Below are positions 1 through 9,135 of a DNA stretch of 64,000 bases, piece by piece (position 1 is the first letter of the stretch; every line of letters starts with the position of its first letter). Under the pieces are notes generated by a model, which did no database searches, was not told where the DNA came from, and saw only the letters and a list, made by a program, of their open reading frames with translations. A program made the position numbers and the translations under genes. The DNA is from Mesostigma viride (lineage: Eukaryota > Streptophyta > Mesostigmatophyceae > Mesostigmatales > Mesostigmataceae). The DNA is taken from positions 5,428,761-5,492,760 of the forward strand of contig RPFO01000213.1 in assembly GCA_009746045.1 (NCBI GenBank), read 5' to 3'.

Positions 1-1124
1 TAATCGTAGTCGACCGGCACAGGGGCGCCGATGGCGTGCACGCCCAGGAGGGTGGTGATGTCCGTGAGGGGCGCTACGTGCCCGGATAGCTTGTTGTTTT
101 CTCCGTCCTGGTACCACGCCTTGAAGCGGTTGTCCCAGCTGTATCCGTCGAACTTGATGAGGGCCTTCCTCTGCACGTTCCTGGCGCAGAAGTGGCAGGC
201 CACGCCCATGGTGCCCTCCTGAGGGATGTACATCATGTAGGCGGACATGGCGTGGTGCTCGAACTCGCGCTTGCAGCTCTCGCACCTCGCGGGCGGCCAC
301 TGGTCGTAGTAGGGGAAGTTGTAGGAGGGGGCGAGGGAGGAGCAGATGCGCGCCAAGTCCTCGTCCAGCTTGAAGCGGCGCAGGACGTCCTCGCAGCTGG
401 CGACCATGGGGCCGAAGTCCTGGTGGTTTCCTTTGCGCATGATGGCCACGACCTGCCTGTTGACGCAGGGCTCGCAGTAGATCCCTGGCTCGGTGTCCCC
501 CTCCTTGTGCAGGACGCGGAAGGCGACCTTGTATGGCATGGTCTTGCACTCGCGGCACCTGTACTGCCCCCCTTGTTCCAGCGGGACGAGCGGGCGGCTG
601 GTTTCCGGCTTGGGCACGGGCACCCTGATCCACTGGGACATGTACTTCTTGCGGTACTCGGAGTCCCTGCCCTCGTCCATGATGATGCTGATGCAGGAGA
701 CGAGGCACTCCTCGCAGAGGATGTCGTCCATGGAGCCCATCTTGTTCCTGGGGTTGTGTCGCATCAAGATGCTGTCCGGGCCCTTTTGGTGGCACTTGTC
801 GCAGGGGTAGTGGTCTCTGACGGCCTGCTCGTAGTCGAAGGGGGCCACGGACTCGTCAGGGTCGGGGACCAGGTCGGTGATGCCGTACTCGCGCACCTCC
901 GGCTCGTCGTCGACAGCGAGAGGCGAGGGGGGGCAGAGGACGGCGTTGGGGTCGCAGCAGCGGAGGCGGCATCCCTTGACGGCTTTGCGCTTGCGGAGGG
1001 GCGCTTGCTTCCTGGCCAGGTGGGCGCCCACCATGAACTGCACGAATCCGTCTCGCAGCTTTGGCACCGGCTTGCGCGAGGAGCGCCTGCGCATGGAGGC
1101 CATGGAGCGCGTGGTGATGGCCAT
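1..1124 (-). CDS. Cys-rich zinc-binding protein, C-terminus outside window
   Basis: The minus-strand frame is open from an ATG at 1124 to the window edge (over 370 codons), so it is partial. The protein starts MAITTRSMASMRRRSS, a basic Arg/Lys-rich N-terminus. It then carries at least four CxxC pairs: CDKC, CEEC with a following C, CREC and CEPC, later CESC and CHFC. The spacing suggests several zinc ribbons or treble clefs. No catalytic motif is recognised. It is divergently transcribed from the nuclease gene at 1636 across a repeat-rich promoter region. Cys-rich proteins with basic tails are common among giant-virus virion or regulatory proteins, but this is inference. The long plus-strand frame over the same bases (192-1292) is a GC shadow lacking such motifs. 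Confidence 0.72.
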   Translation of the reverse strand, partial: MAITTRSMASMRRRSSRKPVPKLRDGFVQFMVGAHLARKQAPLRKRKAVKGCRLRCCDPNAVLCPPSPLAVDDEPEVREYGITDLVPDPDESVAPFDYEQAVRDHYPCDKCHQKGPDSILMRHNPRNKMGSMDDILCEECLVSCISIIMDEGRDSEYRKKYMSQWIRVPVPKPETSRPLVPLEQGGQYRCRECKTMPYKVAFRVLHKEGDTEPGIYCEPCVNRQVVAIMRKGNHQDFGPMVASCEDVLRRFKLDEDLARICSSLAPSYNFPYYDQWPPARCESCKREFEHHAMSAYMMYIPQEGTMGVACHFCARNVQRKALIKFDGYSWDNRFKAWYQDGENNKLSGHVAPLTDITTLLGVHAIGAPVPVDYD

Positions 1125-1591
1125 GGCTATGTCGTGAAAAGAGAAGGCGTTTGGTTTCTGGCTTGGTGGTTGGTCTTGCGTGAGATGGCTTCCCCGTGGC
1201 TGGCCACAGTCTTTGTGATTTTCCACGGGTGGCGGCGGACGCACGGGATTGGTCCATCCACGGGTGGGCCGCGTCCGGCGCGGCGCTTCTAGAAACTCCG
1301 GCCCGGTTCCGCGTGCTGACTCACGGGACCGGAAAGGCCGCGTCCGGCGCGGCGCTTCTAGAAACTCCAGCCCAGTTCCGCGTGCTGACTCACGGGCCGG
1401 CGCGGCGCGTGCACGGTGACTCACGGCACCGGTCCGAACGACTCGCTGTCGGCGCGCGCTTCTGGAACTCCGGCCAGTTCCGCGTGGCGACTCACGGGGT
1501 CGCATTCCTCGCGTTTCTATTGGCGGATACGACCAGTAGAGGCGTTTCTGGAAGGCTTTCGAATCCCTTTCTCCGGGCGTGAAAGGGGAGG

Positions 1592-1632
<41 letters not shown>

Positions 1633-1635
1633 GCC
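1125..1635. promoter_or_regulatory. Divergent promoter region with 69-bp direct repeats and HSE-like dyads
   Basis: Spacer between two divergent genes. Two near-identical copies of a 69-base unit start at 1267 and 1336, and a degenerate third runs about 1405-1500. Each full copy holds TTCTAGAA (1287-1294, 1356-1363), the inverted TTCnnGAA core of a eukaryotic heat-shock element, and a TGACTCA bZIP-type heptamer (near 1317, 1386 and 1419). ATTGG (inverted CCAAT) occurs near 1250 and 1516. No gene fits here. Confidence 0.55.
1597..1631. repeat. (GA)n microsatellite in 5' leader
   Basis: About 17 uninterrupted GA dinucleotides end five bases before the ATG at 1636, so the repeat is probably in the 5' UTR of that gene. 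GAGA tracts in leaders can act as promoter elements in plants and algae; that role here is only inference. Confidence 0.85.
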
Positions 1636-2271
1636 ATGGCTTCCTCGAGGAAGAGTAACCCCGAGTGGGGGAGCTCCTGGGCTCAAACAGCGAAATACGT
1701 GTGTGACCACGAGGCCAAGTACGCTTGCAAACTTTGCGGCATCGGCCAGTGCGAGTACATCCGTAAAGACGCGTGCCCCCACGGATTCGCCACACCTTGT
1801 CCCGAATGCGCTCTGTGGAGATGCAGGAAACACACCGCATCGCAAAGAAAGGCCGCGAAACCTTGTTCCGAGTGCGCCCTCGAGGGTTGCGAGCTACACC
1901 CCAAAGTTCACAGAGACGAATGCATCGTGTGCAATCCCGAGACAGTCGTCTTCGAGCACCTTTTTCTGTGCGCCACCAAACGACTCGGCGTTTTCAGCAG
2001 GGACGAGGTGCGAGATGCGCTGGGGATCGACATGCCGGGCTTGATCCGCCACTTGGAGGACCGGTTCGAGGGGGGGATGGCGTGGGAAACCTACGGCAAA
2101 GAGTGGTACATCGATCACATGTACACCGAGCGGGGCCCTTCGCAGTCGCTGCAGGAGACGTTAAAGAAACTGCACTACAGGAACGTCTACCCCGCTTGGA
2201 GGCGCACGAGAGCGCCGCGGTCAGAACAGGAGGTCCTTAAACGAAAGATGCGGTTGCGCAAGTTCGCGTGA
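1636..2271 (+). CDS. Zinc-finger protein with C-terminal HNH-type nuclease domain
   Basis: 211 aa. The first half is Cys/His rich (CDHEAKYACKLCGIGQC, then two repeats of PCxECALxxC with a following His at about residues 50-95, then CIVC). The second half carries the signature of a virus/phage HNH family: HLEDRFEGGMAWETYGKEWY followed by IDH, then HYRNVYPAW, equivalent to the usual HLexqF..GMtWenyG..WhiDH and N-x-x-P segments. The first His of the usual WHIDH is Tyr here, so catalysis is uncertain. Start: the ATG at 1636 directly follows a (GA)n leader; the upstream in-frame region is the microsatellite. HNH genes of this family are frequent as free-standing mobile nucleases in giant viruses. 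Divergent neighbour at 1124. Confidence 0.75.
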   Translation: MASSRKSNPEWGSSWAQTAKYVCDHEAKYACKLCGIGQCEYIRKDACPHGFATPCPECALWRCRKHTASQRKAAKPCSECALEGCELHPKVHRDECIVCNPETVVFEHLFLCATKRLGVFSRDEVRDALGIDMPGLIRHLEDRFEGGMAWETYGKEWYIDHMYTERGPSQSLQETLKKLHYRNVYPAWRRTRAPRSEQEVLKRKMRLRKFA

Positions 2272-2353
2272 CAGCGCCAAGTCCCGGCTTTCCCCGTGCC
2301 TGCTACCGGTCCCGCTTCCGTGGCCAGACGATAGGGGCGTTTAATGGAGCGTT

Positions 2354-3028
2354 CTGATTGGCCGTTATTCGTATACTTGTACTATCTGCCAGTGGGGATA
2401 GCATCACCACTTTTATCGATTTACACGGGAATGGTGATGGTGACACTGGAGGGACTACGTTTTTGGGGTCGGAATTAGTGGGACCCATTTATTTCTATGA
2501 CTGGTGTACATCTTATATGGTAATGCCAATTCCACATCGAGGACACGTGTCATGCACTGGTTGGAATGGAAACAGAGTATTCTGATTGGATGGTAGTATA
2601 TGTGCTTGTAGTATCGACCAATAGAGATAGCATCACCACTTTTATCGATTCACACGGGAATGGTGATGGTGACACTGGAGGGGCTATTTTTTTGGGGTCG
2701 GAATTAGTGGGACCCATTTATTTCTATGGCTGGTGTACATCTTATATGGTACTACCAATTCCATTTCAAGGACATGTGCCAGCATTATTATTATACTCCA
2801 TCGCTGACCATAAAATTTTGAATGTAACGGTCATATAAATTATACTCCATCGCTGACCATAAAATAAGATGCACCCCAGCCATAGAAATAAACGGGTCCC
2901 ACTAATTCTGACCCCAAAAACTTAGTCCCTCCAGTGTCACCATCACCATTCCCGTGGGAATCGACAAAAGTGGTGATGCTATCCCTATTGGTCGATACTC
3001 CAAGTACGTCTACTAGCGGCCAATCGGA
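2354..3028. repeat. Fold-back repeat: two direct copies and one inverted copy of a ~190-bp unit
   Basis: Unit copies run about 2354-2560 (+), 2580-2780 (+) and 2866-3028 (inverted). They share GATAGCATCACCACTTTT, GGTGATGGTGACACTGGAGG and GGTCCCACTAATT-type segments. The outermost ends read GATTGGCCG and CGGCCAATC, so the whole is a fold-back. The centre holds a 27-base direct duplication (2790 and 2839). No clear target duplication. No gene in 2272-3196; the short frames here are made of the repeat. Confidence 0.8.
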
Positions 3029-3196
3029 TCGCTCGGTTTTGGTGGGTGTAGCAAGTTCCTAGTACAGATACGCGAGGCCGCGGAACTACCTAGTGCACAT
3101 GAGTTGGAGCCAATCAAATGGAAGGAAATGTACTTTATTATCATACATGGGGGCAAGCAAGCCCCGTGGAAAGGGCAAAACAACGGCCCGAGGACT

Positions 3197-4086
3197 TCAA
3201 TTCTTCAGCTCGAAGGGGAGGAACCAACGCTCCTTCTCCACCTTCTCGAGCCCAGCAATGTCCTCCAAGGAAAGAGCGCCCAAACGGAAGTCGCAGAAAA
3301 GGTCCTCGCCCAGACGCTCCAAGTCCAGGTCCAGGTCCATGTCCTCCACGCGGAAGGGGCCCATCGCCGAAAACACGTCCTCCTCCTCCTCCAGAGCGCA
3401 AGGAGCGGGGGCGGGAGCGAGAGACTTCTCCTCCTCGGCGGCCATCAGATCGATCGCCTCGCGGATCTCGCGGTCGCTGCGCTGGATGCGGGACTCGCTC
3501 AAAAGATCCTTCACGGGACCCTCGAAGGCGCCCCAACCGAGCACCTCGTCGTCCTGCACGTGCGCCTCCGAAGACTTGGGAGGAGAACCGCGGAAGTAGG
3601 GAGACAGACGGCGACGGCAGCCGCGCAACTCGCGGCGAGAGCTGTCCTTCACGCGAGCGCCCATCCCGTCGTGAGGGCGCAGGTGCGGGTTCTTGCCCTT
3701 CACGCGAAGGCAGCGGCGGAAAGGAGCCGGCATGCAAGGGGCGCACGGAGTGCGAGGAGAAGGGAGGCGATCCGGCTCCGACTCAGCGTCAGAAGACGAC
3801 TCGGAAACGGCGTCAGCGGCCACACAGAGGAAGTTGAGGAAATCTCGGAGGAGACGCCCTCAGAGGAGCTGTAGCTGAAGGAGGGCACGTTCTCGTAGTC
3901 CTCCTCCTCGTCCTGCTGCATCTCCTTCGCGCGGGCCTTGCGAAGGCGGGCCTGCTTGTTCTGAGTTTCGCGGCAAGAAAGGCACGCCAGCGTGAACCCG
4001 TTCGCCAAGCGGGCGGACAGGAAATGGGACTCGGGGAACGCCCGGTTGCACTTGTTGCAAGACAGGAAACGGGCGGAGGAAGCCAT
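3197..4086 (-). CDS. Zinc-ribbon / acidic protein, reading frame broken once
   Basis: Read on the minus strand from the ATG at 4086. The N-terminus has two Cys pairs (CNKC, Phe, then CLSC), a zinc-ribbon layout, followed by a basic stretch and Ser/Glu-rich acid segments. Near 3822 the frame must step by one base to continue into a Ser/Asp-rich, then Cys-Pro, then acidic C-terminal part ending FLPFELKN at 3197. The downstream frame has no ATG at its start, which supports one broken gene rather than two. Acidic C-terminal helices (EEEDVFSAMGPFRVEDMD region) resemble transcription-activation-type sequence, but no family is recognised. Divergent from the gene at 4602 across a heat-shock-element-bearing spacer. 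Confidence 0.6.
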
Positions 4087-4601
4087 AGCCAGAAAGAAAG
4101 CAAGGAAGATTGCCGAGATAGACGATAGCGCGGATGCGTGAGTGAGATGGCCAAGTCCGAGGGGACCACGCACTTTCTACGCGGACCGGCCTCGATTCCC
4201 GTGCGTTCCCATTGGACGAAAACGGATGGCGTCGCGCCGGCTGGAAACTTCTAGAAGATTCCCGCGGCCCGCCACGAGATCTTGTCAGCGGATCCGGAAG
4301 AGATCCCGTGCGTCACCACCGGCCGCCAGCCGCCACTCGTAGACTGAGAAGGACGGAACGAACACGACACGCGCAGGCGGTTACGAGATCCCGTGCACGC
4401 CCATTGGACAGGCCGGGACGCGGGGCAGAAAGACCGTTACGACCACCGCGCGCCGAGCGCCCATTGGTCCAGCCACCACACGCGAGACCCACGGGAAAGG
4501 ACAAAAGCACTCCAACGCGCAAGGAACACGCACAGACGCACACGCACACACAAGCTAGCTAACGAACGAACAGCCATAGCCAACACTCCTACACAACAGA
4601 C
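4087..4601. promoter_or_regulatory. Divergent promoter region with CCAAT boxes
   Basis: Spacer between divergent genes. CCCATTGG (inverted CCAAT) occurs three times (about 4208, 4390 and 4459), each followed by GC-rich sequence. The perfect heat-shock element at 4244-4261 lies here. An A/C-rich leader (4525-4601) precedes the ATG at 4602. No coding frame is convincing. Confidence 0.5.
4244..4261. promoter_or_regulatory. Perfect four-unit heat-shock element
   Basis: The bases fit GAAnnTTCnnGAAnnTTC without mismatch (GAA 4244, TTC 4249, GAA 4254, TTC 4259). This is the canonical eukaryotic HSF-binding array and sits in the spacer shared by the 4086(-) and 4602(+) genes. Function is inferred from the motif alone. 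Confidence 0.7.
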
Positions 4602-6090
4602 ATGGACGCCTTCTCCGTTTTGTGCGAGGCCGCTCAGGCTCAGGCTCAGACTAAGGCTAAGGATCAGGCACTCCTTGCAATCCCGGAAATGCACTCTCTG
4701 AACCTCTCTGACGACGAGAAGGAGGCCGCCACCGCGCTCGCCACGCTCAAAATCGTGCCCGAGGTCATCAAGGCGGTCCAGGCGGGCACGGGGGCTGCAA
4801 ACAACAACAACAACAAGCAGACGCCCGCGCCCACGCCAGCGCCCACGCCCGCGCCCACGCAGACGCAGGCAAACGCCAACGCCAACCTCAACGCGCAGAG
4901 GCCAAAACGACCCCTGGAGATGGCGCCCGCGCCTTTGCCCGCCCCGGCCCTTTCTCCAGCCCTTTCGCAGGCCCCTGCGCCCACGCCCATCCTCTCGCTG
5001 CCGAGGGAGCCGTCACCATGGAGGTCGTGCACCCGGACGGGAGGAAGGAGCTCGTTTACCGCATCGTGCCCGCGGTGGCGGCGGCCGCGGCGGCAAAGAG
5101 AGCAAGACGGTCATCTCCGTCGCCGTGGGCGTGCCCTGCAACCCGCAGACCGTCGTGGGCGTGCCCAAGCTGCCCCAAGTCGTGCCCAGGCCCGCGGGGC
5201 CCCCGCTCCTGCCGCCCGTCAAGCTCTTCGCGCAGGGGATGCAGAACCTCGCCAGGATGCAAGTCGCCGCGACCGCCATGGCCGCCAGAAGCCCCGTCCT
5301 CGCACAGCCGCAGCCGCAGCCGCAGCAGCCGCAGCAGCCAAGGCAGATCCTCCCCAACCACGTGCTCATCAACAGGGACGTGCCCGTTCACGCGCCCAGG
5401 CAGCACTCCGCGCAGGTCAGGGCGCTGCTCACAAGGAACCCGGCAGCCAGGGTCTTCCCCACGCCGGCGGGCGAGCAGCACAAGGTCGACAGGCTCCTCC
5501 TGCTGCCCGGGGAGGACAGGAAGCCCGCGCGCGTCGAGAACATCGACCCGGAGCAGGAGGCCAAGCTCGTCTACCCCCTCGTGGTGGTCACGCCCGCCAA
5601 GTGCTGGGGGCAGATGCCCACCAAGGTGCCGCTCGACAAGGCCGAGGACAAGGAGCAGGAGGCCATCTGGAGGAACATCCGCAACGCCCAGATCGAGGAG
5701 GGGTGGAGGCAGCCGTGCGTGCTGCAGGGGACCTGCAAGGCGGTCAGGGCCGAGAGGGACGCGGTGGACGCCTGCCTGGCCAAGATCGCGCCCTCGTCTC
5801 CGGAGATGGCGGCTCGCATCGACCAGCGCGCGGCGTTGCGCACGCAGGCGCTGGCTCTGGCGACTCTGAACGAGCACATCTTGAGGGACTTGCTTCCTCT
5901 GGTGCCCGAGGACCGCAGGCGGGACTACGCGTTGATGGCGAGGGAGTTCAGCTTCTTCGCGAGGAGCACTGTGGTGCGGGCTTGCGCTTCCGCGGGTCGT
6001 TCGGGTGCTGCCGCTATTCAGAATAGGGTGGCTAACTTGCGGGACAAGGCTACGGCGCTGTTCTCGTACACGCCCGTGGGCGAGCTGTAG
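4602..6090 (+). CDS. Low-complexity (Ala/Pro/Gln) protein with conserved C-terminal half, frame broken twice
   Basis: Starts at the ATG at 4602 (MDAFSVLCEAAQAQAQ). The first ~130 residues are Gln/Ala, Asn and Pro-Thr repeats. The frame then shifts by one base before about 5018 (segment MEVVHPDGRKELVYR) and again near 5090-5100, after which a long frame is open to the TAG at 6090 (ends FSYTPVGEL). The last ~320 residues look globular: HVLINRDVPVHAP, VYPLVVVTPAKCWGQMP, then a mostly helical C-terminus. Both shifts have the sense of single missing bases in GC-rich runs. The family is not recognised; a structural or DNA-binding viral protein is possible. AATAAA signals at about 6149 and 6175 follow the stop. 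Confidence 0.6.
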
Positions 6091-6239
6091 ACTTGGGAAT
6101 TGGGGTTGGACTTGGGGATACTGGGGACTTGGTTGATTGTATTGAGTAATAAATAACTTTATTGATGAATGAATAATAAAGTGTTTCAATTGACAATTCC
6201 AACAATGAGTGGACCCACTAGCTAGCCAACTGAAAGGCC

Positions 6240-6347
6240 TCTCGCCGCCCGGGACTGGGGAATTTGAAGTTGTCTCTGGGGTATACAACCTCGGCATGTG
6301 TAAATAATAAAGATTCTCGATGCCCGGGACTGGGGAATTCCAGAGGT
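6240..6347. repeat. 75-bp tandem repeat pair with core shared with the 7051-8097 gene
   Basis: Two units start at 6240 and 6315. Each has a core close to TCTCGCTGCCCGGGACTGGG followed by GAATT, and the first is followed by CCTCGGCATGTGT and AATAATAAA (a poly(A)-type signal). The core is the antisense of codons inside the Bro-like gene (7712-7745). The same pair organisation recurs at 6825/6901. The stretch 6091-6410 holds no gene. Confidence 0.75.
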
Positions 6348-6410
6348 TACGGAAGCTAGCGTACCCCGGTGGCAGAATTATTTTTTTCCACGTACCCACT
6401 ATGACACCCG

Positions 6411-6767
6411 ATGGTTGACAGGACCGCAAAGATTATAATATTTTTCGTCGTGTGGTTTCTAATATTCGTGGGGGTGTCCATACCGGTATGGCTCAGATCT
6501 CGAAACCCATATGACGCTGATAAGCAGTATCATCAGTGGCTCAAACAATCTCACGTCACCGATAAATTTCTGTATATCGCCATCGTACTCGTAGCAGTAT
6601 CCGTACTCCCACCTATCCTTTTCGGGATACACAAACTGATCAAATGGGGGATACCGTCAATGAAGCCGTTCTCGGCCCCTGAACGTGTACCGACTTATTG
6701 GAAAGAGCTTGTAGAAAAAGGGGAGGCGCAATTTGACACGGAATTCGGATATTATAAGTACACGTAA
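6411..6767 (+). CDS. Small membrane protein with two predicted transmembrane helices
   Basis: 118 aa. Residues about 8-26 (IIIFFVVWFLIFVGVSIPVW) and about 53-75 (FLYIAIVLVAVSVLPPILFG) are hydrophobic helices, separated by a charged, aromatic loop (NPYDADKQYHQWLKQSH). The C-terminal ~40 residues are hydrophilic (YWKELVEKGEAQFDTEFGYY). Base composition is more AT-rich than in the neighbours. It is flanked on both sides by the same ~75-bp repeat pairs, so gene and repeats may have moved or duplicated together. No family recognised. A tail like this facing one side of a membrane fits a virion or host-membrane protein, which is inference. Confidence 0.6.
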   Translation: MVDRTAKIIIFFVVWFLIFVGVSIPVWLRSRNPYDADKQYHQWLKQSHVTDKFLYIAIVLVAVSVLPPILFGIHKLIKWGIPSMKPFSAPERVPTYWKELVEKGEAQFDTEFGYYKYT

Positions 6768-6824
6768 GGACGCATGTGTTAATAATAAAGGACTTTGTGA
6801 ATGGATCAGTGAATATTAAAGCCC

Positions 6825-6933
6825 TCTCACTGCCTGGGATCGGGGAATTAGAAGTTTACACACAATGAGTAAACCTCGGCATGTGTGAATAAAAAAGTAC
6901 TCTCGCTGCCCGGGACCGGGAATTGGAAGTAAC
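6825..6933. repeat. Second ~76-bp repeat pair
   Basis: Units start at 6825 and 6901 with the same core (CTGCCYGGGAYCGGGGAATT) and the same CCTCGGCATGTGT spacer as the 6240/6315 pair. The second unit runs on into a longer gene fragment (next entry). Confidence 0.7.
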
Positions 6934-7022
6934 GACACCGTGTCGTCACCTCTCGGTACTCCTTTTGAAGCCTCGAGAAGTACACCGAAGCATTACCACT
7001 CGCCCCAGCCTTAATCTCTTCG
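6901..7022 (-). pseudogene. Fragment of a Bro/MSV199-like paralogue
   Basis: Read on the minus strand, this stretch encodes about 39 residues that align without gaps to an internal part of the neighbouring 348-aa protein: KAGASGNAS is identical, followed by similar FSRL, REVT and YFQFPVPG. Many differences are conservative or silent, as expected of a diverged paralogue rather than a recent copy. It starts just downstream of that gene's stop, has no start codon or remaining domain, and breaks down inside the 76-bp repeat. Confidence 0.65.
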
Positions 7023-7050
7023 GACCTTTATGTATTAGAACACTTCAAAG

Positions 7051-8097
7051 CTACTCCGTTTTGATCCTCTTTGCCTGCTGCTCCTGTTTGATCAGAAGCC
7101 GGTTCTGTTGCATCAGAATCCTGTTCTTCTCTGCGAACTCGGGACCGCGGTACTTGCGAGCCTCCTCGTAGTAGGACCCAAGCTTCTCGAGCACCCCCTT
7201 GAACCCCTCCATGATCATCTTCGCGGATGCTTCTGGGTGTTCTCCCTTCTCCACCAACGCCTCATGCTCTCCGTAAAACACAAAAGAGATACCGTTCATC
7301 CGGTCCGTGAACGTGTCCCTGGTCGCCTGACTCTTTTTTGTAAGCTTCTGGTTCTCGCGGTACTTCGCCGTGCGGTCCCCAGTCACCAATTGGTTGGCGA
7401 TATCGTTCACTGCTGCGTACACCCGCGGAGGCACCTTCTCCTTCGAGCTGTTCTTGATTGCCAGCATGTCCGACTTAGTGGCCTCCGCTGCCTTAATACG
7501 AGGGGTGTCGGCGAGAGCGGAACGAGACAACGGGACGAAGTCCTCGCCAGTCCTCTCCTTGTACCTGTCGAGCACATCTTGCACGAACTGCTCGTCCGCG
7601 TCGAAGTAATGGATGGCCAAAACACCGAGATTGCGGCGGAAGTTGGCCGCCTTGTTTCCCGGAAGCAGCTGAATGATGTTCAAGATCCCAGCTCGGTCCG
7701 TGACCGGAGTGTCTCGCTGCCCGGGACCTGGGAATTTGAAGTAACTTATGCCATAAGTCACCTCCTTGTGGCTCGAACAGAGGTTTGAAAACCGAAGACT
7801 TGCGTTACCGCTCGCCCCTGCTTTGAACGTCCCGTCCTCGTTCCTGAACAGCATAACCTTTATTACGTCGATGACCGATATTTGGCCGTCGACGTTTACG
7901 CGGATCTTCCCCTCAAACGGGTCATCCTCGTCGTCAATGAAAGGACGAGAGGGGCAGAGGTACCTCTCCATGATCTTGTTTGCCTCCATGGCTCCGTATT
8001 TCTTGATCGGTTGTTTGCTTTTACATATCATTTGAGGGAGGTCTAAACGTCCGCCACCTTCGAAAACCACGTCACCGGTCCCCAAACGGCGTATCAT
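7051..8097 (-). CDS. Bro/MSV199-like DNA-binding protein
   Basis: 348 aa from the ATG at 8097. Residues about 65-185 hold the pattern of a family widespread in giant viruses and algal genomes: a DGQISVIDVIKVM segment, KAGASGNASLRFSNL, then FPGPGQRDTPVTD and IIQLLPGNKAANFRR, ending with an FDADEQFVQDVL helix. The TPV...LLPGxxAxxFRR core is typical of Bro/MSV199-type domains as I recall them. The C-terminal ~100 residues are charged and helical, ending in a Lys/Gln-rich coiled coil (QQNRLLIKQEQQAKRIKTE). Such proteins are thought to bind DNA. No frame break. A decayed paralogue fragment lies just downstream. Divergent from the 8279 gene with an HSE-like dyad between. Confidence 0.65.
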   Translation of the reverse strand: MIRRLGTGDVVFEGGGRLDLPQMICKSKQPIKKYGAMEANKIMERYLCPSRPFIDDEDDPFEGKIRVNVDGQISVIDVIKVMLFRNEDGTFKAGASGNASLRFSNLCSSHKEVTYGISYFKFPGPGQRDTPVTDRAGILNIIQLLPGNKAANFRRNLGVLAIHYFDADEQFVQDVLDRYKERTGEDFVPLSRSALADTPRIKAAEATKSDMLAIKNSSKEKVPPRVYAAVNDIANQLVTGDRTAKYRENQKLTKKSQATRDTFTDRMNGISFVFYGEHEALVEKGEHPEASAKMIMEGFKGVLEKLGSYYEEARKYRGPEFAEKNRILMQQNRLLIKQEQQAKRIKTE

Positions 8098-8278
8098 ACG
8101 TGGACAGTCCTACGAATGCCACGTGGGGTGTCTGAGTATCTGGCCGTCCATTCACTTCCCACTCTTCTAGAAGCCCGTACTAGAGTAATTCAGAGTTCAG
8201 GAGCGTTCGTTGCTTATTTGAAATTGTCACCCGCTCTCTGACGAAAGGTGTCCCCGTCCTCGCACGCCATTCTCAGCG
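8098..8278. promoter_or_regulatory. Divergent promoter with HSE-like dyad
   Basis: A 181-base spacer between divergent genes. TTCTAGAA at 8165-8172 gives one inverted HSE pair, in the same sequence form as the dyads at 1287, 1356 and 4249. No TATA box is evident. Confidence 0.45.
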
Positions 8279-9135
8279 ATGGAGAACGGCGAAGGAGAGC
8301 CCGCTTGCTACGAGTCCCTCCCCCCGGAACTCATCAAAAAGATCGTGGAAAAGTCTTGGCCGTTCGGCGATGGCATCAACAAGGCCACGCAGAAAGCGTA
8401 CGAGGAGGTGAAACGAGAGAAGTTGGAAGAGGAATATCTCAAAAGGCGGTACGTGAACTTGGAGCTCGCCGTTTCCAAAGAACTGGCGTTTCGTCAAGAG
8501 GCCGAGATCGACCGCATCGACCCCCTTCTCCAACAGAGGACGGACGAACAACTGCGAGGGGTGATGGCCGCCCTCACGCCCGAAAGGCTCCAAGAGTGCG
8601 AGGACGCCGTTTTCACGCCCCGGGGCGACAAAATCCACAAGATGTGGGCCCTTTGGGAGGAGTTGGAGGAAGGCATCGTGCACGTGATGGAGCTGAGGGT
8701 TTCTAACAGCATGAGGCGCAGAGTGGAGGAGCGGCTGTACGACGTCGCCGGGAGGAACTGGACTTTGCAAGAACGCGCGCACAGTTTCGTGTTCAAGACG
8801 TTCAACCAGCTAGAGCGTCAGGAAATCATGGCGGGAAGAAGTACGACCGGATTTCATTGGGAACGTTCCGGGTGGTGGTCGAGCGCCACGACGCGACATG
8901 TGGACCAATATTCGAACACCACCGTGCTTCAATAGTTCTCCTCCTTGGTCCTAGAGAGGACGGGGGTTTTGAAACAGTCGCGAAAGGATACGATGCGCGC
9001 GGGCCTCTTGTGCCTGCGAATCTTGAGCGTACATGGACGGCGTCTGTCCGTGCAATTCATGCATTATTTACGATAATCAATGAAAAAACCTTTTCGCATT
9101 CACAATGTGTGCACGCCCATGGGTTGTTGTTATAG
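8279..9135 (+). CDS. Possible F-box-like N-terminus protein, frame broken once
   Basis: Starts at the ATG at 8279. Residues about 12-30 (YESLPPELIKKIVEKSWPF) resemble an F-box start (LPxEL...I). The middle is a charged helical region (KAYEEVKREKLEEEYLKRRY). Near 8835, in a GGGAAGAAG context, the frame must shift by one base; the new frame continues KKYDRISLGTFRVVVERHD and is open to 9135. Without the shift the original frame ends at 8935 with an unlike tail. The F-box reading is tentative; if right, the protein would recruit targets to an SCF ubiquitin ligase. The true C-terminus is uncertain because another small frame (9119-9286) overlaps. Confidence 0.55.

Noticed and set aside
192-1292. 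366-codon plus-strand frame
   Set aside because: Antisense to the Cys-rich minus-strand gene; Val/Ala/Leu-rich composition is typical of a GC-rich shadow.
5056-6429. 457-codon minus-strand frame
   Set aside because: Antisense to the 4602-6090 gene and running through the 75-bp repeats; no motif.
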